A stretch of DNA of 64,000 nt, taken from assembly GCF_030704685.1 (NCBI RefSeq), contig NZ_JAUZDX010000002.1, forward strand, positions 248,001-312,000, given 5' to 3'. Below the pieces are notes generated by a model. It ran no database searches. It was not told the origin of the DNA and saw nothing but the letters and a program-made list of their open reading frames with translations. Positions 26,021-34,617 of the stretch are shown in pieces (positions within the stretch are counted from its first letter, which is position 1; every line of letters starts with the position of its first letter). Position numbers and translations under genes: made by a program. Source of the stretch: Acidovorax sp. A1169 (GTDB lineage: Bacteria; Pseudomonadota; Gammaproteobacteria; Burkholderiales; Burkholderiaceae_C).

Positions 26021-28219
26021 TCAGAACGCGACGTGCAAGGTGACGTCCGCCGTGCGCGCGGCGCCCAGGTAGACCTGCGTGCTGCGCGACTCCACCGCGT
26101 GGATGCGGTCGGTGGCGTTGCGGATGCGGCCGGTGAGCGTGGTGGAGCGGTTCAGCTTCCACGCCAGGCCCAGGTCCAGCAGGGTGTACGCGGGCCAGTA
26201 CTGCGTGTTGGCAGCATCGGCGTACACCTTGCCCACATGGCGCACGCCGGCGCTGGCCGTGAGGGCCGGGGTGATGGCGTACGACGCCCAGAGGTTGGCC
26301 ACTGTTTCCGGCGTGTTGATGGGGGTTCTGCCGGCCAGCGAGACGCCGCCCTGCGCATAGTTCTCGTAGCGCGCCCGGGTCCGGGTGAGGTTGGCCTGTA
26401 CCTGCCACTGGCTGGTCGGGCGCACTCCCACCGCCAGCTCGATGCCCCGGGCCGACTGCTCGCCCACCAGCACGGTCAGCGTGGGGTTGGTCGGGTCCTG
26501 CGAGGCGATGTTCTTGCGCGTGATCTGGAAGGCCGCCGCCGTGGCCGTGCCCTTGCCATCCCAGAAATCGAACTTGCTACCCACCTCGGCCTGTCGGCCG
26601 GTGGTCAGCGCGCTGTTGTTGGCGACGTCGGCAAACGACGCGGTGGCCAAGGAGCCCGATGGCGGGTCGGCAGCGGTCGATGCCTGGGCATACAGGTTGG
26701 CGTTGGGCGCGAAGTCCCACACCACGCCCAGGCGGCCGGTGGTGGGGTGGTAGCTGCGGCTGAAACTGGCGGGGCTGGCGGCCGTGGCGGTGCGGCGGTT
26801 GGTCAGGTCGAGCTCGATGCGCTCGTGCCGCAGGCCGGTGATGAGGTGCACGCTGGGGGCCAGGGCGGTGCGGTTTTCCAGGTACAGCGCGGTGGTGGTG
26901 GTCTTGTTGTCGCGGTCGGGATTGAAGCCGGGCGCCATGCCTGGGATGTCGAAGAAGCGCTCTGTGGTGAACTGGTAGGGGTTCACCGTGCTCACGGTGC
27001 TGCTCAGGCTGTTGGGAAAGCGCGTCTGCCGGTTCACGCTGGCATCTAGGCCAAAGGCCCAGTCGCTCTTGCGGCCGGCCAGCGTGCCCTGCCAGGTGGC
27101 CTCGATGCGGTCGCCCACCACCTCGTGGTCGTGGCGCTGCAAAAAGGGCGAGGTGCGCGCCACCTGGGTGTTGGCGGCGTTGAAGCGGTAGGTCTCCACG
27201 TTGCGGTAGTCGCGCAGCGCATCGTAGGCATACAGGGTGTTGCGCAGCTGCAGCGCGTCCGACACACGCCACTGCGCCACTGAGCGCAGCCACTGCACGC
27301 GCTGCTGGTAGATGCCATCGGCACTGTTGTAGTTCTTGAAGCGCGTGGCCGGGTCCACGCGCAGCGCGCCCAGGTTGGGGTTGAGCACGGGCGTGCCCCA
27401 GTAGGGGCGGTCCACGTCGTCCTTCTGGTACTCGTAGGCCAGCAGGTGGGTGAAGCCGCCGCCCAGGTCCGTCAACAGCGAGGTGGCCAGCTGGGTGGAA
27501 CGCGAGTGCACACCCTCGACCCAGTTGCCCGCATCGCGGTGGTTGAGGTCGATGCGGGCAAAGTTCGCAGCGCCAGCGCCACCTCCATCGCCGGACAGGC
27601 GCCGGTTCAGGCCCACCGACACCTCCTTGAGGTCGTTCGCGCCCAGGCGCAACTGCGCCTCGCCGAAGTTGCTGCGTTCGGGCGTCTTGGTGATGTAGTT
27701 GAGCGAGCCGCCCACCGCGCCCGAGCCGTAGAGGAAGCTCGATGCACCGCCCACGGCCTCGACCCGGTCGTAGATCCAGCTGTCCACCGCGCGCGTGGCA
27801 CTGCCGTACTGCACGGTGATGCCGTTGTACATCTGGCTCACCGAGTTGCCGCTGAAGCCCCGGTAGCTGGCGGCCATGGAGCCCGGCGCGTTGTGCGCCG
27901 TGACGCCGGGGATGGCGCGCAATATCTCTTGCGTGTCCTGCGCGCCGCGCGCGTCGATGGTGGCGCGGTCCACCAACGTGACCGATGCCGGCGTCTCGCG
28001 CGGTGTCAGCCCCAGGCGGCTGCCGGTGCCCACCGGCGTGTCGAGCTGCAGGCGGCCATTGGGCTGCGGCGCTGCGTCGGTCACCTCGACGGCCTGCAGG
28101 GTGGGGGCGGGCTGCGCCTGGGCGGCCGCGCACAGTGGCACCAGGGCGAGGATGGCCGCATGCAGCGGCGATGGGGTGAAGAAGGCCGGCGTGCAAGCAG
28201 GCGAAGGGGAACGGGACAT
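26021..28219 (-). CDS. TonB-dependent siderophore/metal receptor
   Basis: 732 residues. A signal peptide ends at AAAQAQP. A TonB-box-like VEVTDA lies just after it, followed by a plug domain (ETPASVTLVDRATIDARG to SLNYITKTPE, about 70-205) and a 22-strand barrel ending in ADVTLHVAF, with a terminal aromatic residue for BAM recognition. The plug and barrel resemble ferrichrome/ferric-siderophore receptors. The ligand is uncertain: the DUF2946 gene upstream is often seen beside copper-responsive receptors, while the PepSY partner downstream fits iron. The middle gene of a three-gene operon. Confidence 0.9.
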   Translation of the reverse strand: MSRSPSPACTPAFFTPSPLHAAILALVPLCAAAQAQPAPTLQAVEVTDAAPQPNGRLQLDTPVGTGSRLGLTPRETPASVTLVDRATIDARGAQDTQEILRAIPGVTAHNAPGSMAASYRGFSGNSVSQMYNGITVQYGSATRAVDSWIYDRVEAVGGASSFLYGSGAVGGSLNYITKTPERSNFGEAQLRLGANDLKEVSVGLNRRLSGDGGGAGAANFARIDLNHRDAGNWVEGVHSRSTQLATSLLTDLGGGFTHLLAYEYQKDDVDRPYWGTPVLNPNLGALRVDPATRFKNYNSADGIYQQRVQWLRSVAQWRVSDALQLRNTLYAYDALRDYRNVETYRFNAANTQVARTSPFLQRHDHEVVGDRIEATWQGTLAGRKSDWAFGLDASVNRQTRFPNSLSSTVSTVNPYQFTTERFFDIPGMAPGFNPDRDNKTTTTALYLENRTALAPSVHLITGLRHERIELDLTNRRTATAASPASFSRSYHPTTGRLGVVWDFAPNANLYAQASTAADPPSGSLATASFADVANNSALTTGRQAEVGSKFDFWDGKGTATAAAFQITRKNIASQDPTNPTLTVLVGEQSARGIELAVGVRPTSQWQVQANLTRTRARYENYAQGGVSLAGRTPINTPETVANLWASYAITPALTASAGVRHVGKVYADAANTQYWPAYTLLDLGLAWKLNRSTTLTGRIRNATDRIHAVESRSTQVYLGAARTADVTLHVAF

Positions 28220-28350
28220 GGCTCAACTCTCTGGCAGGCAGCGCGGCGCTGAGCGCAGGCTGGGCCTGCAGGCGCGCACTGCCCGCGACATCACGGACAG
28301 GAAGGCCGCGCAGCCCTGGCGTTCAGGGGCCTGCGCGAGCGGCGGTCAGG

Positions 28351-28707
28351 TCAGAGAGAAGCGGGCGGCCCGCGCGCGGGCAGCGGCGCCGCCGTGATGG
28401 CGGCAATGCGCGCCGCCTGAACCGGCTGCACGGCGTGCGCCAGCGGTTGCGGCAGGGGAAGGAAGGCGCAGGGAACGGCAGGCGGGGCGCCTGCGATGCT
28501 GCACAGCGGGCAGTCCATGCCCATGCTGCCCATCTCGACGGCACCGTCGTCGGTCTGCACCAGCAGCTTGATGGTGCCGGCGCCCGAGCAGATCACCTCG
28601 ATGGCCTGCGGGTTCACCAGCGGCGAGGCCATGGCCACCCCCATGGACGCCACGAACCAGGCCAGCACCAGAAGGCGCAGGGCAGCAAAGGTTCGAAGGG
28701 CGTTCAT
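28351..28707 (-). CDS. DUF2946 family protein
   Basis: 118 residues. An N-terminal hydrophobic helix (LRLLVLAWFVASMGVAMASP) serves as signal or anchor. The conserved middle has GMDCPLCSIAGAPP, with a CPLC pair suited to bind a metal. A second hydrophobic stretch (PLAHAVQPVQAARIAAITAAPL) lies near the end. DUF2946 proteins are encoded next to TonB receptors and PepSY proteins, as here, and are thought to link to metal (often copper) handling. It is the first gene of the operon, 131 bases before the receptor. Confidence 0.8.
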   Translation of the reverse strand: MNALRTFAALRLLVLAWFVASMGVAMASPLVNPQAIEVICSGAGTIKLLVQTDDGAVEMGSMGMDCPLCSIAGAPPAVPCAFLPLPQPLAHAVQPVQAARIAAITAAPLPARGPPASL

Positions 28708-28733
28708 GGGCCGAGATTATGCCTGCCGGCGCT

Positions 28734-28773
28734 GCAAAGCGAATCGGGCGCACAAGGCGCCCGATTGCTTTGC
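28734..28773 (-). terminator. Long hairpin after the aldehyde dehydrogenase gene
   Basis: GCAAAGC-(G)-AATCGGGCGC pairs with GCGCCCGATTGCTTTGC, a 17-bp stem with one bulged base and a short loop. It lies between the dehydrogenase stop (28786) and the DUF2946 start (28707), both on the minus strand. The downstream T-tract is short, so it may act as an mRNA 3'-end stabiliser as much as a terminator. Confidence 0.65.
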
Positions 28774-28785
28774 GTCAAGCCTGGA

Positions 28786-30225
28786 TCACGCTTGCGTGTA
28801 CGCCGTCTTCACCGTGGTGTAGAACTCCGCTGCATAGCGGCCCTGCTCGCGCGGGCCGTAGCTGCTGCTCTTGCGGCCACCGAACGGCACGTGGTAGTCC
28901 ACACCGGCGGTGGGCAGGTTCACCATCACCATGCCGGCCTGGGCGTGGCGCTTGAAGTGCGTGGCGTGCTTGAGGCTGGTGGTGGCGATGCCACTGGCCA
29001 GGCCGAAGGGGGTGTCGTTGGCCAGGGCCAGCGCTTCGTCGTAGTTCTTCACGCGCTGCACGCTCACCACGGGGCCGAAGATCTCTTCGCGGTTGATGCG
29101 CATGCCGGGCGTGGTCTCGGTGAACAGGGCCGGGCGCAGGTAGAAACCGGGCGCGCCGTCGGCGTTCTTCTCCAGGGCCTCGCCGCCGTAGGCGAGCTTG
29201 GCGCCTTCCTGCTGGCCGATGCCGATGTACTCCAGGTCCTGCGCCAACTGGCGGTCGTCGACCACGGGGCCGATGTCGGTGCCGGCCTTGCGCGCGTCGT
29301 CCACCTTCAGGGTCTTCATCTTCTCGATCACGGCGGCCACGAAGCGGTCGTGGATGCCATCGGTCACGATCACGCGGCTGCTGGCCGTGCAGCGCTGGCC
29401 GGTGGAGAAGAAGCCGCTGTTCACCGCAGCGCCCACGGCCACGGCCAGATCGGCGTCGTCGAGCACCACGAAGGGGTTCTTGCCGCCCATTTCGAGCTGC
29501 ACCTTGGCGCCGCGCGGCACGCAGGCGGCGGCCACGCGCTGGCCCGTGCCCACCGATCCGGTGAAGCTCACGCCCGCGATGCGCTCGTCTTCGAGCAGCA
29601 CCTGGCCGACGTCCGAGCCGCGGCCCATCACCAGGTTGAACACGCCGGCCGGCAGACCCGCGCGGTGCAGGATGTCGGCCAGCGCCCAGGCAGAGCCGGG
29701 CACCACTTCGGCGGGCTTGAACACCACGCAGTTGCCATAGGCCAGGGCCGGGGCGATCTTCCAGGCCGGGATGGCGATGGGGAAGTTCCACGGCGTGATG
29801 ATGCCGATGATGCCCAGGGGCTCGCGCGTGATCTCGATGCCCACGCCGGGGCGCACCGAGGGCACCAGTTCACCACCGGGGCGCAGTGCCTCGCCGGCGA
29901 AGAACTTGAAGATGGCGGCGGCGCGGCCCACTTCGCCAATCGCTTCGGGCAGGGTCTTGCCTTCCTCGCGGGCCAGCAGGTCACCCAGCTCGGCCTTGCG
30001 CGCGATGATCTCGTTGCCCACCGCGTCCAGCACGTCAAAGCGCTGCTGGGGCGTGGACAGGCTCCACGCCGGGAATGCGGCCTGGGCAGCCGCCACAGCG
30101 TCCAGCGCCTGCTCGCGGCTGGCCACGGCGTAGTCGCCGATCACATCGCGGGTGTCCGATGGGTTGGTGTTGCGGTAGCCGCGGACGCCTTCGGTCCAGG
30201 TTCCGCCAATCAGGTTTGCATGCAT
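28786..30225 (-). CDS. Aldehyde dehydrogenase, probable alpha-ketoglutaric semialdehyde dehydrogenase
   Basis: 478-residue NAD(P)-dependent aldehyde dehydrogenase. The nucleotide site is FTGSVGTGQ, the general base E245 in QLEMGGKNPF, and the nucleophile C279 in STGQRCTASS. The C-terminal region has IFGPVVSVQR and MVNLPTAGVDYHVPFGGRK, resembling YcbD/2,5-dioxopentanoate dehydrogenases. In oxidative uronate or aldarate breakdown this enzyme makes alpha-ketoglutarate. Neighbouring genes (porin and regulator upstream, udh and lactonase divergent) support that role. The ATG at 30225 is preferred over one at 30303 because the extra 26 residues do not look like family sequence. Confidence 0.83.
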   Translation of the reverse strand: MHANLIGGTWTEGVRGYRNTNPSDTRDVIGDYAVASREQALDAVAAAQAAFPAWSLSTPQQRFDVLDAVGNEIIARKAELGDLLAREEGKTLPEAIGEVGRAAAIFKFFAGEALRPGGELVPSVRPGVGIEITREPLGIIGIITPWNFPIAIPAWKIAPALAYGNCVVFKPAEVVPGSAWALADILHRAGLPAGVFNLVMGRGSDVGQVLLEDERIAGVSFTGSVGTGQRVAAACVPRGAKVQLEMGGKNPFVVLDDADLAVAVGAAVNSGFFSTGQRCTASSRVIVTDGIHDRFVAAVIEKMKTLKVDDARKAGTDIGPVVDDRQLAQDLEYIGIGQQEGAKLAYGGEALEKNADGAPGFYLRPALFTETTPGMRINREEIFGPVVSVQRVKNYDEALALANDTPFGLASGIATTSLKHATHFKRHAQAGMVMVNLPTAGVDYHVPFGGRKSSSYGPREQGRYAAEFYTTVKTAYTQA

Positions 30226-30384
30226 GGTGTGGTGCGGGTAGTGAGAAAGTGATGGCAATGCCGAACAGGCCGCCGGCGCTCCGCGCAGGCCTGGCCGTTG
30301 CACAAGGCGGACTGCGTGGAGCAGTGCATTGTGCAGCGGTCGGGTTGCGGTGGTGGCTGGTGGCCCATTGCGGCGTGCCCTGGT

Positions 30385-31485
30385 TTAAAAAGCCGTGCGC
30401 ACGCCGATCTGCGTGACGCCCTTCTGGCTGACGAAATCCTTGAGTCCGCCGGTGGCTTGCGACGCCGACGCATACAGGAAGGTGTTCTTGGACAGCGCAT
30501 AGCGCGCACCCACGGCAACCTTGCCCAGGGTGTCATTCTGGCCTGCCGCGTTGGCATACTTCACGCGGGTGTAGTTGGCGCCCAGCAGCACGAAGGAGCC
30601 CACGGGCACTTCCACGCCGATGGTGGTGCCGTCGCTGTGGTCCATGGCGAAGGTATTGGTGCCGGTCACGGTCAGGTTGTTGCCCGTGAAGGCGCCATTG
30701 ACCGAGGTGGTGGCCAGGTCGCGGTTGCGCTGCACGCCGCCCAGCACCTTGACCACGCCGAAGTTGTAGTTGGCCGCCACCGTGAGCGACTTGTTCACGT
30801 TGTCACCCGTGGTGCGCGAGCGGTTCCACTCGTACGACAGGGCACCGTTGAACGGGCCCTGGCCGTAGCTCAGCTTGACGCCGTAGAAGCGGTCGGCCGT
30901 GCCCTCGCCGGGCGCCACCTGGGCGGCGGCCTGGAAGCCGCCGTAGTTGATGGTCTGCACCTGCAGCACGTTGTCGGCACGCGGGGCGTTGAGCCACAGG
31001 GGCAGGGCCTTGCCGGCGTTGGTCACACCCGTGCCGGGGTTCAGCGTGAGGGCGTTGGTGAAGGGGTTGCTTAGGCCCATGACCGAGTCTTCCAGGATGT
31101 ACTGGCGGCCCAGGCGCAGCTCGCCCACCGTGGACGACGACAGCCACACGAAGCCCTGGCGCCCGAAAGCCCGGCCGCCCTGGCCAAAGGTGCCGTTGTC
31201 GGCGTTGAACCCGTTTTCCAGCAGCACGCCGGCCTTCAGGCCGCCGCCCAGGTCCTCCACGGTGCGGATGCCCCAGCGCGAGCCGTTCAGGCCGTTGGTC
31301 GTGCCGTCGTTCATGGCCGTCATGCTGCCAGCGCCCGAGCGCGAGCCCGCGCTGTAGTGGCTGACGTTGACGTCGACCAGGGTGAACAGGGTCACGCTCG
31401 ATTGGGCCTGGGCTGCGGGTGCAGCGGCCAGCAGCGACGCGCAGGCGGCCAGGGACAGGTTGGAAATTTGCGTCGTCTTCTTCAT
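30385..31485 (-). CDS. Gram-negative (beta-proteobacterial) porin
   Basis: 366 residues. The signal peptide ends in AAPAAQAQ (about residue 28). The mature protein begins SSVTLFTLVDVNVSHY and follows the 16-strand OmpC-like porin pattern: GSRWGIRTVEDLGGGLKAGV, GFVWLSSSTVGELRLGRQY and the final VTQIGVRTAF with a C-terminal phenylalanine. It probably lets uronates or other small acids cross the outer membrane. It sits in a minus-strand unit with the dehydrogenase 160 bases downstream and behind an operator-like palindrome (31850-31873), so it is likely induced with that pathway. Confidence 0.92.
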   Translation of the reverse strand: MKKTTQISNLSLAACASLLAAAPAAQAQSSVTLFTLVDVNVSHYSAGSRSGAGSMTAMNDGTTNGLNGSRWGIRTVEDLGGGLKAGVLLENGFNADNGTFGQGGRAFGRQGFVWLSSSTVGELRLGRQYILEDSVMGLSNPFTNALTLNPGTGVTNAGKALPLWLNAPRADNVLQVQTINYGGFQAAAQVAPGEGTADRFYGVKLSYGQGPFNGALSYEWNRSRTTGDNVNKSLTVAANYNFGVVKVLGGVQRNRDLATTSVNGAFTGNNLTVTGTNTFAMDHSDGTTIGVEVPVGSFVLLGANYTRVKYANAAGQNDTLGKVAVGARYALSKNTFLYASASQATGGLKDFVSQKGVTQIGVRTAF

Positions 31486-31714
31486 GGTTTTTTGTCTCTC
31501 TCTCGTTCTCGACTCTTGTTTTCTTCAGGGTTGATGAAAGCGGGGATGGAATGGAATGGGCGGTGGGGCTCCTCAGGGGTGGATGGGCATGGCAGGGCAG
31601 CACGCCGGCTCGGCGCGGTCAGGGGCTGTCGTTGCGATGGGGGGCGGCCCGGGGCCGCAGGGTGCCGAAGTGCTCAGCGCCCGGTGGCTGCTGCCATCGG
31701 AGCGGGCAGATGTC

Positions 31715-31765
31715 TGACCTCACAAGGTCCCATGCCGGTCGGCGGCGCGCATTTTGGTGAGGTCA
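31715..31765. promoter_or_regulatory. 9-bp inverted repeat in the porin upstream region
   Basis: TGACCTCAC at 31715-31723 and GTGAGGTCA at 31757-31765 are exact complements 33 bases apart. It could be a stem in the porin 5' leader or two half-sites for a regulator. It lies between the palindrome at 31850 and the porin ATG at 31485. Confidence 0.4.
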
Positions 31766-31849
31766 TGGACGAAAGCTCCCAGGCAATGAGGCGTGCGCTG
31801 GCGTGTGCCGGTGCTTTTGGGGGCAGGGCGGCAGCCTCAACGCGTTGAT

Positions 31850-31873
31850 TTGTTGTATGTCATCGTACAACAA
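31850..31873. promoter_or_regulatory. FadR/GntR-type operator candidate upstream of the porin
   Basis: TTGTTGTA and TACAACAA form 8-bp palindromic arms around an 8-base centre. The right part, TCGTACAACAA (31863-31873), fits the TnGTnnnACnA consensus known for FadR-subfamily regulators, as does the site upstream of udh. It stands out as AT-rich in a GC-rich spacer. The probable ligand is the regulator encoded at 32011-32736. Confidence 0.65.
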
Positions 31874-32010
31874 AATGCGGGGGTGTGGCTTCGGGTTATT
31901 ACTGACGGGCCCGGCCCCGTGGGGCGGTGCCACGCAGGCGGCCTGCAGCCTGCGGAGGGGGCTGGGTTGGGCGTTGGTGGGGCAGGGTGGGAGCGTGGGC
32001 CCCCGGGCGA

Positions 32011-32736
32011 TCAGCCCGCCTCGGCCTGCGCGCGGCGGCGCCGCTCGCGGCTGTTGGCCAGGTGGGTGCGCATGGCTGCACGCGCGCCATCGGGGTCCTG
32101 GCCGACGATGGCGTCGTAGATGCTTTCGTGCTCGCCGTTCACGCGGCGCAGGTACTGGCGCAGGTCGCTCTGGCTGTCGCCGGCATCAAGCCGCGCACGC
32201 GGAATGATCATGCTGCCCAGCGTGCCCATCAGCTCCGCGAAGTGGCTGTTCTGTGTGGCGCGCGCAATCTCCAGGTGGAACTGGAAGTCCGACGCCACGG
32301 CATCGCGCCCTTCGTCTACGGCCTTGGTCACGGCGTCCAGCGCCACGCGCATGGCGGCGATGTTGGCGTCGGTGCGGCGCTGCGCGGCCAGCGCCGCGGC
32401 CTCGGTCTCCACGCCGATGCGCAGCTCCAACACCGCGATCACGTCGCGCAGCGTGCTGAACTGGTCGGGCGTGATCTTGAAGCCCGGCGCCTGCCCCAGG
32501 CCCAGCACGAAGGTGCCGATACCGTGGCGCGTTTCCACCAGACCCGAGGCCTGCAGCTTGGAAATCGCCTCGCGCACCACGGTGCGGCTGACCTCGAACT
32601 CCGCCATGATCGCCGCCTCCGTGGGGAGCTTGTCGCCTAGCGCCAGACGCCCGTCGCGGATGCGGTCGCCCAGGGATTCAACCAGCTCCAGGGCCAGGGT
32701 GCGGGGCTTGCGGCGAAGGGCGATGGCGGTGTTCAT
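32011..32736 (-). CDS. FadR-subfamily GntR transcriptional regulator
   Basis: 241 residues. The N-terminal winged helix has GDKLPTEAAIMAEFEVSRTV and REAISKLQASGLVETRHGIG (about 38-80). The C-terminal FCD effector domain runs from about 95 to 230 with the metal-binding pattern around DFQFHLEIARATQN and EHESIYDAI. FCD regulators of sugar-acid pathways commonly repress until a uronate, aldarate or lactone binds. The gene lies between porin/dehydrogenase (same strand) and udh (divergent), and both promoters carry a matching palindrome. It probably represses both units and perhaps itself. Confidence 0.9.
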   Translation of the reverse strand: MNTAIALRRKPRTLALELVESLGDRIRDGRLALGDKLPTEAAIMAEFEVSRTVVREAISKLQASGLVETRHGIGTFVLGLGQAPGFKITPDQFSTLRDVIAVLELRIGVETEAAALAAQRRTDANIAAMRVALDAVTKAVDEGRDAVASDFQFHLEIARATQNSHFAELMGTLGSMIIPRARLDAGDSQSDLRQYLRRVNGEHESIYDAIVGQDPDGARAAMRTHLANSRERRRRAQAEAG

Positions 32737-32791
32737 TTCTCGGTGTTATCCCTATGTGATCGTGGGGCGCTTGGGAGTACATTGCACTCGC

Positions 32792-32804
32792 GTTGTACGA
32801 CAAC
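32792..32804. promoter_or_regulatory. FadR/GntR-type operator upstream of udh
   Basis: GTTGTACGACAAC has 5-bp perfect palindromic arms around ACG. Its core TTGTACGACAA fits TnGTnnnACnA, the same pattern as at 31863. It lies in the 122-base gap between the divergent regulator and udh genes, 55 bases before the udh ATG. A TTGGGA hexamer at 32771 ends 15 bases before it, so a bound regulator would cover a likely -10 region. Confidence 0.75.
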
Positions 32805-32858
32805 TGATGACGTGCAGCAGAGCATACCGCCACTGTACCAAGAACCTTCCCAATTTCC

Positions 32859-33677
32859 ATGCCTTGTCACCCGACACCGATCCGATTCAACCGCCTGCTG
32901 CTCACCGGTGCCGCCGGCGGTCTGGGCCGTGAGCTGCGCACCCGCCTGAAGGCCTATTGCACCAGCCTGCGCCTGTCCGACATCGCCGAACTGGGTGCCG
33001 AGGCCGCGGGCGAGGAAGTGCGCCCCGCCAGGCTGGAAGACGCCGCCGCCATCCATGAACTGCTGGCCGGTGTGGACGCCGTGGTGCACCTGGGCGGCGT
33101 GTCCACCGAACAACCCTGGGACGCCATCCTGCCGGCCAACATCGTCGGCACATACAACCTCTACGAGGCAGCCCGCAAGCAGGGCGTCAAGCGCGTGGTG
33201 TTCGCCAGCAGCAACCACGTCACTGGCTTCTACCGCCAGGACGAGGTCGTGGGCCTCAAGGACCCGGCCCGGCCCGATGGCCTGTACGGGCTGTCCAAGG
33301 CCTTCGGCGAAGATCTCTCGCGCTTTTACTTCGACCGCTACGGCATCGAGACCGTCTGCCTGCGCATCGGCTCCTCCTTCCCCGAGCCGCGCAACCGCCG
33401 CATGCTCGCCACCTGGATGAGCTATGACGACCTGGAGCGCCTGGTCGTCGCCAGCCTCACCGCCCCCGTGGTGGGCCACAGCACCATCTACGGCATGGGC
33501 GACAACACCACCACCTGGTGGGACAACACGCTCGCGCGCCACATCGGCTACCGGCCGCAGGACAGCTCCGAGCCCTTCCGCGCCAAGGTGGAGGCCGCCG
33601 ACCCCACGCCCGACCTGAGCGACCCGGCCGTCATCTACCAGGGTGGCCCCTTTGTGCGCACCGGCCCGTTCGAGTGA
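32859..33677 (+). CDS. udh: Uronate dehydrogenase (NAD-dependent SDR)
   Basis: 272-residue extended-type short-chain dehydrogenase closely resembling Agrobacterium Udh. The NAD motif is LTGAAGGLGRE (about 15-25). VVHLGGVSTEQPW and NIVGTYNLYEAARKQG follow. The catalytic set is S118 (FASSNHVTGFY), Y143 and K147 (PDGLYGLSK), and the shared RIGSSFPEPRNRRMLATWMS block is present. It oxidises galacturonate or glucuronate to the aldarolactone. First gene of a plus-strand operon with the lactonase and TRAP genes, behind a GntR-type operator. Confidence 0.92.
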   Translation: MPCHPTPIRFNRLLLTGAAGGLGRELRTRLKAYCTSLRLSDIAELGAEAAGEEVRPARLEDAAAIHELLAGVDAVVHLGGVSTEQPWDAILPANIVGTYNLYEAARKQGVKRVVFASSNHVTGFYRQDEVVGLKDPARPDGLYGLSKAFGEDLSRFYFDRYGIETVCLRIGSSFPEPRNRRMLATWMSYDDLERLVVASLTAPVVGHSTIYGMGDNTTTWWDNTLARHIGYRPQDSSEPFRAKVEAADPTPDLSDPAVIYQGGPFVRTGPFE

Positions 33678-33688
33678 GCACGACCGCC

Positions 33689-34570
33689 ATGGAATTGCTG
33701 CTGCCTGACCACCGCGACCAGGTGGGCGAGAGCCCGCTGTGGTCTGTTACCGAACAGGCCCTGTACTGGGTGGACATCGAAGGCCGCGCGCTGCGCCGCC
33801 TGCGCTGGGCCGACCGCCAACTGACCAGCTGGGCCACGCCCGAGCGCCTGGCCTGCATCGCCCTGCATGCCGATGGCGGCCTCATCGCCGGCATGGACAC
33901 AGGCCTGTTCCACCTGCGCCCGGCCGATGACGGCACGCTGGCCTGCACCCTGGTCTCGGCCGTGCAGCACCCGCAGGAGGGCATGCGCTTCAACGATGGC
34001 CGCTGCGACCGCCAGGGCCGCTTCTGGGCCGGCACCATGGTGCGTGACATGGCCCTGGCCCAGCCCGCCGGCGGCCTGTACCGCCAGGACGCGCGCGGCT
34101 TGTCCGTGCCCCAGGTCGAAGGCCTGGTCACGCAGAACGGCCTGGCCTTCAGCCCCGACGGCGCCACCATGTACCTGAGCGACAGCCACCCCAGCGTGCA
34201 GAAGATCTGGACGCTGGACCTGCACGACGACGGCGGCCTGGGCCCGCGCCGCCTGTTTGCCGACATGCGCGAGCTGCCCGGCCGGCCCGATGGCGCCGCC
34301 ATAGACACCGACGGCGGCTACTGGATCTGCGGCAACGACGCCGGCATGGTGCACCGCTTCACGCCCCAGGGTGTGCTCGACCGCTCGCTCAGCGTGCCGG
34401 TCAGCAAGCCCTCGATGTGCAGCTTCGGCGGCCCCGACCTCGACCTGCTGTTCATCACCTCCATCCGCCCCGGCCAGCCCCAGGGCAACGACGTTTTGCA
34501 CGGCGGCGCGGTTTTCGTCGCCCGCCCCGGCGCCCGCGGGCTCGCAGAAGCCCCGTACCGCGCGGCCTGA
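33689..34570 (+). CDS. SMP-30/gluconolactonase-family lactonase
   Basis: 293-residue six-bladed beta-propeller of the SGL family. It begins [20 protein letters not shown], which carries the metal-ligand glutamate. [38 protein letters not shown] and [18 protein letters not shown] follow and supply the usual Asn and Asp ligands. The probable step is opening the galactaro- or glucarolactone produced by Udh. The ATG at 33689 lies 11 bases after the udh stop; a GTG at 33674 overlapping that stop is in frame and would also be possible. Same operon as udh and dctP. Confidence 0.88.
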   Translation: MELLLPDHRDQVGESPLWSVTEQALYWVDIEGRALRRLRWADRQLTSWATPERLACIALHADGGLIAGMDTGLFHLRPADDGTLACTLVSAVQHPQEGMRFNDGRCDRQGRFWAGTMVRDMALAQPAGGLYRQDARGLSVPQVEGLVTQNGLAFSPDGATMYLSDSHPSVQKIWTLDLHDDGGLGPRRLFADMRELPGRPDGAAIDTDGGYWICGNDAGMVHRFTPQGVLDRSLSVPVSKPSMCSFGGPDLDLLFITSIRPGQPQGNDVLHGGAVFVARPGARGLAEAPYRAA

Positions 34571-34617
34571 GTGCAGCAGCACCGCGCACCCCCTTTCAAC
34601 CCTGGAGACAAACCACC

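Larger units (their letters stand above)
31486..32010. other. 525-base porin leader and regulatory region
   Basis: No convincing protein gene. The region holds the promoter and leader of the porin on the minus strand. I see a perfect 9-bp inverted repeat (TGACCTCAC/GTGAGGTCA) and a FadR-family operator-like palindrome, both listed separately. The remainder is GC-rich spacer without other structure I can support. Confidence 0.6.
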
